A DNA stretch of 6,599 nucleotides, from positions 1 through 6,599 of the forward strand of contig RGOY01000069.1 in assembly GCA_010028225.1 (NCBI GenBank), in the 5' to 3' direction. The number at the start of each line of letters is the position of its first letter. Position 1 is the first letter of the stretch. Shown here in pieces: positions 1 to 5,209 of this stretch. Source of the DNA: Actinomycetota bacterium (lineage in GTDB: Bacteria > Actinomycetota > Actinomycetes > Nanopelagicales > Nanopelagicaceae). A program made the translations under genes and the position numbers. Below the pieces are notes generated by a model. That model made no database searches. It was not told the DNA's origin and saw nothing but the letters and a program-made list of their open reading frames with translations.

Positions 1-1
1 G

Positions 2-781
2 ATGCTTCAGGACATGGCAATCCTCACTGGCGCAACTGTCATTTCAACTGAGGTTGGTCTCAAACTCGATCAGGTCTCACTCGACATGCTCGGTCGCGCA
101 CGTCGCATCGTTGTCGATAAGGATGACACCACGATTGTTGATGGCGCGGGAGATCGCAAGGCGGTTGAAGGTCGCATCGGTGAGATTCGCCGTGAGATCG
201 AAGTCGCTGACTCAGACTGGGATCGAGAGAAGTTGCAGGAGCGTCTGGCGAAACTTGCTGGTGGCGTCTGCGTCATCAAAGTCGGCGCACATACTGAAGT
301 TGAGTTGAAAGAGAAGAAGCATCGCCTTGAGGATGCCATCTCTGCTACTCGCGCAGCAGTCGAAGAGGGAATCGTCGTGGGTGGAGGTGCAGCACTCGTG
401 CATGCATCAACCGTCCTCGACAATGATCTCGGTTACGAAGGCGATGCTGCAGTTGGTGTTCGACTCGTGCGCAAAGCATGCGAAGAGCCGCTTCGTTGGA
501 TCGCAGAGAATGCGGGCCAAGAGGGATATGTAGTCGTCTCAAAGGTGAAGGCATTGAAGAAAGATGAAGGATTCAATGCAGCTACTGATGAATATGGCGA
601 TCTAGTTAAGGCAGGCGTTATCGATCCAGTGAAGGTGACGCGCTCTGCGCTCGCCAATGCTGCATCGATCGCAGCGATGTTCATCACCACAGAAGCTCTC
701 GTCTTCGAGACTCCTGAGGAGAAGAAAGAAGAAGCTGCCGGACATGGCCATAGCCATGGACCAGGAGGCCATAGCCACTAA
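2..781 (+). CDS. groEL: Chaperonin GroEL (60 kDa, GroEL1-type), C-terminal part
   Basis: ATP-driven cytosolic chaperonin that folds proteins in a double heptameric ring with GroES. Only about the last 259 residues are present. The frame is open to the window edge, so the Met at base 2 is internal. The visible part covers the end of the apical domain (MLQDMAILTG), the returning intermediate domain and the equatorial domain. The stretch TEVELKEKKHRLEDA (98-112) holds the catalytic Asp (D111 here, equivalent to E. coli D398). EEGIVVGGGAAL and DPVKVTRSAL are classic equatorial signatures. The tail is not the usual Gly-Gly-Met repeat but a histidine-rich GHGHSHGPGGHSH, as in actinobacterial GroEL1 paralogues. 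The nearby whiB and guaB genes match the groEL1 locus of mycobacteria, supporting that assignment. No frameshift is seen. The groES or upstream part lies outside the window. Confidence 0.97.
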   Translation: MLQDMAILTGATVISTEVGLKLDQVSLDMLGRARRIVVDKDDTTIVDGAGDRKAVEGRIGEIRREIEVADSDWDREKLQERLAKLAGGVCVIKVGAHTEVELKEKKHRLEDAISATRAAVEEGIVVGGGAALVHASTVLDNDLGYEGDAAVGVRLVRKACEEPLRWIAENAGQEGYVVVSKVKALKKDEGFNAATDEYGDLVKAGVIDPVKVTRSALANAASIAAMFITTEALVFETPEEKKEEAAGHGHSHGPGGHSH

Positions 782-837
782 TCGACCTTCAACTGGCCGC
801 AAGATTGACGGTCGGTGAATAGAGACGATGAGTGATC

Positions 838-858
838 AGTTCAGAAAGAATCTGAACT
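838..858 (+). other. Short hairpin after groEL
   Basis: AGTTCAGA (838-845) and TCTGAACT (851-858) form a perfect 8-bp stem with loop AAGAA, followed by TTTG. It lies 57 nt after the groEL stop. It may be part of the groEL transcript end or a processing stem. The short T run makes it a weak terminator on its own. Confidence 0.35.
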
Positions 859-872
859 TTGTGAAGTAGATT

Positions 873-904
873 AAGCGGGTTCTTGCGAAAGCAGGAATCC
901 GCTT
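873..904 (+). terminator. Strong 14-bp GAAA-tetraloop hairpin, probable groEL terminator
   Basis: Bases 873-886 (AAGCGGGTTCTTGC) pair without gaps with 891-904 (GCAGGAATCCGCTT) around a GAAA loop at 887-890. Twelve pairs are Watson-Crick and two are G-U. About four more pairs with wobbles can extend the base (869-872 with 905-908). The downstream tail GATTAATTTAG is T-rich but not a clean T run. Its position between groEL and terC fits a transcript end for groEL. Because the U tract is poor, an RNA stability or processing element is the alternative. Confidence 0.55.
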
Positions 905-929
905 GATTAATTTAGTCATTAATAGCCAA

Positions 930-942
930 TAGATTCGAGAAA
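930..942 (+). promoter_or_regulatory. Candidate -10 box for terC (TAGATT)
   Basis: TAGATT at 930-935 fits the actinobacterial -10 pattern TANNNT. Six bases follow before an ATG at 942, so transcription would start at or next to that ATG. The same TAG-type hexamer and six-base spacing precede two other genes in this window. No convincing -35 lies at 17-18 nt; TTGATT at 903-908 is 21 nt away. The call rests on the -10 and spacing only. Confidence 0.45.
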
Positions 943-956
943 TGCGAGTGAAATGA
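942..956 (+). CDS. Possible leaderless four-codon leader ORF (MRVK) overlapping terC start
   Basis: ATG CGA GTG AAA TGA begins exactly six bases after the TAGATT -10 box, where a leaderless transcript would start. Its stop overlaps the terC start as ATGA (953-956). If translated, it would deliver ribosomes to the terC start, which has no clear Shine-Dalgarno sequence. The frame is so short that chance is a real alternative, and the 11 bases could simply be a short untranslated leader. Confidence 0.3.
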   Translation: MRVK

Positions 957-1801
957 ACGTTTTCTTGGCATCAACTGAAGCAAGTGAACTTCCAACTCGC
1001 ATTCGATGGACCTTCATCTATGTCTCTGCTGCAATTATCTTTGGTATCACGATGCGAAGTTGGGAGAGTTCGGCAGCGAGTGCTGAATTTTTTGCAGGGT
1101 GGATTACCGAGTATTCACTTTCGATAGATAATCTCTTCGTCTTCATCATCATTCTCTCGCGCCTTCGAGTCAAGAAAGAGCAGGAGCAGATGGTCTTGCT
1201 CCTTGGTATTTTGATGGCGCTTCTCTTCCGCGGAATCTTCATCATCATCGGTGCTGCTGTGATTGAAAGATTTGTCGCAGTCTTCTTCCTCTTTGGCGCA
1301 ATCTTGCTCTGGACGGCGTACAAACTCATCTCAGGAGATCCCGATGAGGATGAGTGGGATGAATCGAATTTGATCAAAAAGCTTCGTACTCGAGGTTGGT
1401 CGACCTTCACTCTTGCACTCGTTGCACTAGGAACAACTGACATCCTCTTTGCCCTCGACTCAATTCCCGCCATCTTCGGACTTACCCGCGACCCCTATAT
1501 CGTCTTCATGGCCAATGCTTTTGCGCTAATGGGTCTTCGCCAGCTCTATTTCTTAGTCGGGATTCTGCTGAGAAGATTGATCTATCTCTCCAAAGGTCTT
1601 GCAATTGTCTTGGGATTCATCGGGGTCAAACTCGTTATTGAAGCGCTACACGGTATTGGGGTTGATGAAATAGGACCAGTTACCATCCCGCATATCTCGC
1701 TGAACTTCTCACTTGGCGTCATTGTTAGCGCTTTGGCAGTGACGACAGTGATCAGCCTTCGAAAAAATCCTAAGGAGCCAGACCCTAGAGAACACCTCTA
1801 A
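953..1801 (+). CDS. terC: TerC/Alx-family integral membrane protein
   Basis: Polytopic inner-membrane protein of the TerC family, whose members are linked to tellurite resistance and, for Alx/MeeF-type proteins, to manganese export that can supply secreted metalloproteins. Family acidic motifs are present: EYSLSIDN (53-60) and TTDILFALDSIPAIFG (161-176), followed by FMANAFALMGLRQLYFL (185-201). About eight hydrophobic segments are visible, near 19-34, 57-69, 80-101, 106-124, 152-175, 183-204, 215-231 and 249-267. A charged loop DPDEDEWDES lies at 129-138. The first helix of usual TerC proteins seems absent: the frame is closed by TAG at 923-925 and ATG 953 is the first start. At 282 residues it is shorter than typical members of over 300. 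The start has no clear Shine-Dalgarno site. The substrate is not shown by the sequence; manganese is the likeliest from the family. Confidence 0.93.
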   Translation: MNVFLASTEASELPTRIRWTFIYVSAAIIFGITMRSWESSAASAEFFAGWITEYSLSIDNLFVFIIILSRLRVKKEQEQMVLLLGILMALLFRGIFIIIGAAVIERFVAVFFLFGAILLWTAYKLISGDPDEDEWDESNLIKKLRTRGWSTFTLALVALGTTDILFALDSIPAIFGLTRDPYIVFMANAFALMGLRQLYFLVGILLRRLIYLSKGLAIVLGFIGVKLVIEALHGIGVDEIGPVTIPHISLNFSLGVIVSALAVTTVISLRKNPKEPDPREHL

Positions 1802-1808
1802 TCCGACT

Positions 1809-1821
1809 TAGAATGTCGCTA
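1809..1821 (+). promoter_or_regulatory. Leaderless-type -10 box (TAGAAT) for the secreted-protein gene
   Basis: TAGAAT at 1809-1814 is followed by six bases and then the ATG at 1821, which places the transcription start at the start codon. No Shine-Dalgarno sequence precedes the gene, which agrees with a leaderless mRNA. No good -35 is seen in the 3' end of terC. The gene is only 19 nt after terC, so read-through from terC is also possible. Confidence 0.55.
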
Positions 1822-3533
1822 TGCAGGTGTTGGAGCGGCGAAGAATCGGATTCCTCTGGCTTGCGATCACTTCTCTCTTGCTCGGATTGATCTTCGTCGT
1901 GCAATCAAACACGACGGCAGCAGAGGCAGCGACAACGTTTGATGTCAACGTCACCGATCATCAGCCGCTCTCGGGAATCATGGGAAGTGGAACCTCATAT
2001 GTCGCAACGCAAGTTGCTTGGCAAGCTGGTGGTGCTCAATATCTCTGTTCCGGATTAGATGATTCGAAATGTGCAAGTAATGCAGAAGTTTTTGCCATGC
2101 TCCCTGTCTGTCAGAGTGCGAGTGAGATCAACTGCATCGAAGCACTTGAAGTGAAATCTGAAGGTACTTCAGGAGGAACTGCTACACATCAAAAGACAAT
2201 CGGCAAACTCGCCTTCCCGGCACAGCCGGATATCGGACTTCCAGCCGGCTCGAACATCTCTCTCTGGAGTGTTCCATCCCTGAAAAGCGCAGGCAAAGTC
2301 AGCGACTTTGCAGTAACCGTCCGAGTCAAGCTTCTCAAGTCCGGAAATAATTTGCGGGCCGAGGAATTTAGCGCTCGAGTGGAGCCGTACACACTTGGTA
2401 CTACGACTCAAGATCCTGTCAGCACCGTGGAGAGGACAAATCCAACAGGTGTAGTCGGTATCTCGGGAATCGGTGGCGATCGCAATTGCATCTGGATCGA
2501 TAGTGGCCAGTGTGGTCAGGTGACAGATTTTCCTAAGGATTCGAGAGTGAAGTTGACTATACGAATCGGTAACTATCTCACCTCATGGCTCCATGGTCGC
2601 TTTACTGACCCGAATATCAAGATCACTGCGATTGATGCGAAGAACAATCGACTTGAGATGGATGCTGCACCGGTCAAGGTGCCATCGGCGACTGCTCTCG
2701 TCAATGCTGATGAGGCACCAGATGAAGTAAAGAGCAAGTTCAAGGACCCATCTGGGTTCCTACCGCCTGGCAATATCAGCATGTACACCGAAGCGACTCA
2801 GCGTGGCGCAATGCAAAACTTTTTGGACTTCGAAAAATTCTTCTCGAAGAAATCCAACAAGCTTGTTGATACCTGGTCGATGCGATCACTCTCTGGACAG
2901 GCGAATTCCTGCTCGTTACGAGTCTCTAGTCTTCTAAAAGAACCACTCTCAACTTTGATCGGAGTAGTTGCCACCAATGCGGTGACTTATGAGAGTCAAC
3001 CTCCTGCATTCACCGATGGTGAACTGAAGTATCAGGTTGCTGGGCTGAGATACCTAGCTGATGGCACGACTGTGTTCCAAGGCCGCTATGACCTATTAAT
3101 GAGATCTGAGTTTGCCCGTTGTCTTTATGGCTATACCGACGCTCCGGTCATCGCTGAAGTTTCAATCACGAACGAAGAAGGTACCAATGTTGTCGCGACG
3201 ACCAACTTGAAAGAGAGTGGTGGCTGGCTAATGCTCGGCGCATATGGCTTCACTTTCTCGGCTCCGACTCTTCGAGTCAAGCTCAATCAAGAAAAGAAAG
3301 CCGCGCCTACCCCAACCCCCACACCTTCACCGACGATTACTGCCACTGCAACTCCGAGCCCTGCCTCCGCTTCGACTCCTATCGCGACTCCTACTGCGAC
3401 TTCTATCGCGACTCCGTCTGCGAAAGGGACAACGTCATCTTCGAAAGTGTCGATTACATGTGTCAAAGGAAAAATCGTGAAGAAAGTTTCTGGAACTTCA
3501 CCGAAATGCCCGAAGGGTTTTAAGAAGAGGTAA
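1821..3533 (+). CDS. Secreted protein with C-x7-C cysteine pairs, Thr/Pro linker and basic Cys tag; function unknown
   Basis: I do not recognise a named family. Residues 1-37 form a Sec signal peptide: basic RRR (6-8), hydrophobic core about 11-27, and an A-E-A/A cleavage region at 34-37. The mature body (about 38-490) is rich in beta-type sequence and has eight cysteines (76, 84, 97, 105, 223, 231, 364, 434), six of them in three C-x7-C pairs. Residues 495-541 are a Thr/Pro/Ser/Ala linker of cell-wall-spacer type. The end (543-570) is a lysine-rich module with two cysteines (C547, C563), closing in PKCPKGFKKR. I have seen similar endings in exported proteins of small-genome actinobacteria; that is memory, not a search. 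The likely location is the outer face of the membrane or the cell wall, or outside the cell. ATG 1821 is supported by the signal peptide and the TAGAAT box six bases upstream. The gene ends at a strong terminator and follows terC by 19 nt, so a role for TerC in metal supply to exported proteins is conceivable but untested. Confidence 0.85.
   Translation: MQVLERRRIGFLWLAITSLLLGLIFVVQSNTTAAEAATTFDVNVTDHQPLSGIMGSGTSYVATQVAWQAGGAQYLCSGLDDSKCASNAEVFAMLPVCQSASEINCIEALEVKSEGTSGGTATHQKTIGKLAFPAQPDIGLPAGSNISLWSVPSLKSAGKVSDFAVTVRVKLLKSGNNLRAEEFSARVEPYTLGTTTQDPVSTVERTNPTGVVGISGIGGDRNCIWIDSGQCGQVTDFPKDSRVKLTIRIGNYLTSWLHGRFTDPNIKITAIDAKNNRLEMDAAPVKVPSATALVNADEAPDEVKSKFKDPSGFLPPGNISMYTEATQRGAMQNFLDFEKFFSKKSNKLVDTWSMRSLSGQANSCSLRVSSLLKEPLSTLIGVVATNAVTYESQPPAFTDGELKYQVAGLRYLADGTTVFQGRYDLLMRSEFARCLYGYTDAPVIAEVSITNEEGTNVVATTNLKESGGWLMLGAYGFTFSAPTLRVKLNQEKKAAPTPTPTPSPTITATATPSPASASTPIATPTATSIATPSAKGTTSSSKVSITCVKGKIVKKVSGTSPKCPKGFKKR
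3372..3419 (+). repeat. 12-bp tandem repeat in the Thr/Pro linker
   Basis: Four imperfect 12-bp units in frame, close to GCGACTCCTATC, encode STPI, ATPT, ATSI and ATPS (residues 518-533) of the secreted protein. A partial fifth unit (GCG) follows. In-frame units let the linker change length by slippage without disrupting the protein. Confidence 0.75.
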
Positions 3534-3561
3534 TAGCAGTTTTCTTTTCTGAGAGAAAAGC

Positions 3562-3594
3562 AAAAGGGCCGAGACTCGACTTCTCGGCCCTTTT
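3562..3594. terminator. Bidirectional intrinsic terminator between convergent genes
   Basis: AAAAGGGCCGAGA (3562-3574) pairs perfectly over 13 bp with TCTCGGCCCTTTT (3582-3594), loop CTCGACT. A T run follows on the plus strand and an A run precedes it, so it can stop transcription from both sides: the secreted-protein gene (stop 29 nt before) and whiB on the minus strand (stop 50 nt away). A smaller hairpin, CTTTTCT/AGAAAAG at 3544-3560, lies just upstream. Confidence 0.93.
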
Positions 3595-3643
3595 TCCTTA
3601 GGAGGAGATGAAAGAAGAAATATTAAGTTTTCTTTTCGAGGTA

Positions 3644-3946
3644 CTACGAGACTGAGTAGATGCCTCGGCGCTGTGATCGTGAAATAATCTCGATTCGCTC
3701 TTCTTCAGAGAGTCCGCCCCAAATGCCATAAGGTTCCTGGACGGCAAGCGCATGTGCTCGACACTGCGCGATTACAGGGCATGAGTTACAGACTGCTTTG
3801 GCCGCCATCTCGCGTGCCTTGCGTCGTGGACCACGCTCGTTTTCAGGGTGGAAGAACATGTCAGTGGGCAGGGTTCGGCAGGCACCTTGTTGCTGCCATT
3901 CCCAGGATGCTGATACTGGCTTGGGAAGTCTTGATACTTCAGTCAT
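3644..3946 (-). CDS. whiB: WhiB-family [4Fe-4S] transcription regulator, WhiD/WhiB3 type
   Basis: Small cytosolic iron-sulfur protein found only in actinobacteria and their phages. Family members bind the primary sigma factor and, through a basic tail, DNA; the WhiD/WhiB3 branch is tied to sporulation or septation and redox sensing. Four cluster-ligand cysteines are C23, C53, C56 and C62 (C-x29-C-x2-C-x5-C), followed by the turn motif GIWGG (74-78) and a basic C-terminus (SRSQRRG). The N-terminus (SRLPKP...WEWQ), MFFHPENERG and AVQEPYG resemble WhiD/WhiB3 more than WhiB1. Length (100 residues) is normal. A start at 3946 is supported by AGGA (minus strand, 3956-3953) six bases upstream, with a second purine run AAAGGAAG behind it. 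Unlike the leaderless genes nearby it has an untranslated leader. Neighbours groEL and guaB fit the conserved whiB3 locus. Confidence 0.95.
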   Translation of the reverse strand: MTEVSRLPKPVSASWEWQQQGACRTLPTDMFFHPENERGPRRKAREMAAKAVCNSCPVIAQCRAHALAVQEPYGIWGGLSEEERIEIISRSQRRGIYSVS

Positions 3947-3988
3947 ATGTATTCCTGCTTCCTTTGGGCGTACTTCAATCTGGGTGGG

Positions 3989-4018
3989 AGAGTAGCAATC
4001 GCTTCATAGGTTGTTCAA
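3989..4018 (-). promoter_or_regulatory. Candidate whiB promoter
   Basis: Read on the minus strand: -35 TTGAAC (4018-4013), 18-nt spacer, -10 TACTCT (3994-3989). Transcription would start near 3982, giving a leader of about 35 nt that includes the Shine-Dalgarno sequence. The match is partial at both hexamers. Confidence 0.45.
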
Positions 4019-4162
4019 GCCCCCCTAGCGGCGTGGCGGGCTGTGAAAATGCCCAGAAGGTTGAGGCGGGGGTCAGTCTGATCGTTTCGCTAAGCCGGGC
4101 AAGCGCAGGCCCAGCAAGGCTTTCAAGTGGCAGGCGCAGGTTCTTTACCGCACTCTTAGGGG
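4019..4162. other. GC-rich divergent region with potential stem-loop, no gene found
   Basis: This stretch between the whiB promoter and the MerR-type gene is visibly richer in G and C than the flanking genes. It holds a run of six C (4020-4025), a run of five G (4068-4072) and repeated GCGCAGG. A bulged stem can form at 4092-4122: AAGCC/GGCTT outside and GGGC/GCCC inside, with a five-base bulge. No tRNA or known riboswitch core was found. It most likely carries operators and the promoter of the downstream regulator. A weak -10-like CACTCT (4151-4156) sits six bases before the GTG start. Confidence 0.4.
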
Positions 4163-5137
4163 GTGAAGCCCTCCGAAGCAAAGCGAGAGAAAGCCTCGGT
4201 AACTGTGACTGTCGACGCTAAAGACGAGTCCCTAACTGTCGCAGCTGTCGCGAGGCGCCTCGGCGTAGCCCCTGCAACTCTTCGGACTTGGGATCGGCGC
4301 TACGGATTAGGTCCTTCAGGACATACACAGGGAGAACATCGACGGTACAACTCGATTGATCTCGCGCGACTTACTTTGATGAGAAAGCTTGTGATTGCTG
4401 GAGTTCCACCATCACAGGCAGCTGGTCAAGCACTGCAACTGCGCGATGAGAACATCAGCAAAGCGAACTTCATTGAGTTGATGCCAAGTGAATTCGAAGT
4501 GCGCGAAGAGTTGGTCGATTCACTCATGCGTGCGGCCCAAGCTATGGATCGTCAATTCGTCAAAGAGCTTCTTGCCTCTGAAGTCAAGAAGAACGGAATC
4601 ATTCGCGCGTGGAGTGAAGTGATTGTTCCTTGTTTGATTTTGATTGGTGACGAGTGGGCTGTCACGGGTTCTGGTATCGAAGTTGAGCATATGTTCTCTG
4701 AGATCATCAAAAGTATTTTGCAAGGTGAGGTCAAAGAGGTCACCAACGCTAAGAATGCCCGTCCTGTCCTTCTTGCTTGTATAGGCGAGGAGACGCACTC
4801 GCTTGCACTATTCGCCCTTCAAGTTGCTCTCTCTCAAATGGATATCGAAACTCATTTCCTGGGTGCACGAACGCCACTTGAAGCTGTTGTCGCAACTGTG
4901 AAGCGAACTGCCCCGCCAGCAGTGTTCCTCTGGGCCCAGATTTCACGCAATGGCGATATTGAGGCGCTCGCAGAGATACCAGCAGTACGTCCTGCGCCAC
5001 GAATCGTCTTGGGCGGACCTGGTTGGTATCGAGAGGGAATTGGATTTCCGACACAGACCCCATCGAAACAAAAAGTTGTGCATGTCGATGATCTACCTCG
5101 CGCAGTTCAGGAGATCATTCACGCCATTGGTGAATAG
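4163..5137 (+). CDS. MerR-type regulator with CarH/LitR-like cobalamin-binding domain
   Basis: Predicted DNA-binding repressor with the build of CarH/LitR, which use adenosylcobalamin to sense B12 and light: the dark tetramer binds DNA and light breaks the Co-C bond and releases it. Residues 24-92 are a MerR winged helix (LTVAAVARRLGV, TLRTWDRRYGL, GEHRRY). Residues about 112-195 fit the four-helix cobalamin cap and hold W165-x9-E175-H176, the CarH W-x9-EH signature. Residues about 200-322 fit the Rossmann B12-binding fold, with E210-T-H212 in the position of the E-x-H cobalt ligand loop (the following Gly is Ala, A215) and IVLGGPGW at 281-288. The start is GTG 4163, the first after an in-frame TAG at 4157-4159; GTG 4205 is possible. 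No clear Shine-Dalgarno site is seen. It is divergent from whiB and 71 nt before guaB, which has its own promoter. Targets are unknown; carotenoid or retinal genes are the usual ones in other bacteria. Confidence 0.88.
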   Translation: MKPSEAKREKASVTVTVDAKDESLTVAAVARRLGVAPATLRTWDRRYGLGPSGHTQGEHRRYNSIDLARLTLMRKLVIAGVPPSQAAGQALQLRDENISKANFIELMPSEFEVREELVDSLMRAAQAMDRQFVKELLASEVKKNGIIRAWSEVIVPCLILIGDEWAVTGSGIEVEHMFSEIIKSILQGEVKEVTNAKNARPVLLACIGEETHSLALFALQVALSQMDIETHFLGARTPLEAVVATVKRTAPPAVFLWAQISRNGDIEALAEIPAVRPAPRIVLGGPGWYREGIGFPTQTPSKQKVVHVDDLPRAVQEIIHAIGE

Positions 5138-5196
5138 ATATCCCCTTAGCAACCGAAGTGAGTAAATCGGGCGGAAAACAAGTGAATTCTCGTGGC

Positions 5197-5209
5197 TAGA
5201 ATGACCAAG
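5197..5209 (+). promoter_or_regulatory. Leaderless-type -10 box (TAGAAT) for guaB
   Basis: TAGAAT at 5197-5202, six bases, then GTG at 5209. Hexamer and spacing are identical to those before the secreted-protein gene. No Shine-Dalgarno sequence is visible, so a leaderless guaB mRNA is likely. No good -35 was found. This box decides the GTG start over the internal ATG at 5266. Confidence 0.6.

Noticed and set aside
782..952. yybP-ykoY manganese riboswitch before terC
   Set aside because: This riboswitch often precedes terC/alx genes, but its conserved GGGGAGUA and CCUACUG-type elements are missing and the inferred leader is only about 11 nt.
1018..1473. Antisense open frame of 151 codons within terC
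   Set aside because: Lys/Ser/Arg-rich sequence without motifs, fully opposite a clear membrane-protein gene; a shadow frame.
3600..3655. Mini-ORF of 15 codons after AGGAGGAG at ATG 3608
   Set aside because: The purine run is only about two bases from the ATG, and the frame crosses the whiB 3' end in a terminator-flanked convergent gap; no sign of a real peptide.
4010..4080. 6C RNA or a tRNA-like element (run of six C, GTTCAAG)
   Set aside because: Only one C6 run is present, not two C-rich hairpin loops. The GTTCAAG stretch has no pairing T-stem or acceptor stem.
3754..4221. Plus-strand open frame of 155 codons covering whiB and the divergent region
   Set aside because: It is antisense to the well-supported whiB, overlaps the start of the MerR-type gene and shows no recognisable domain.
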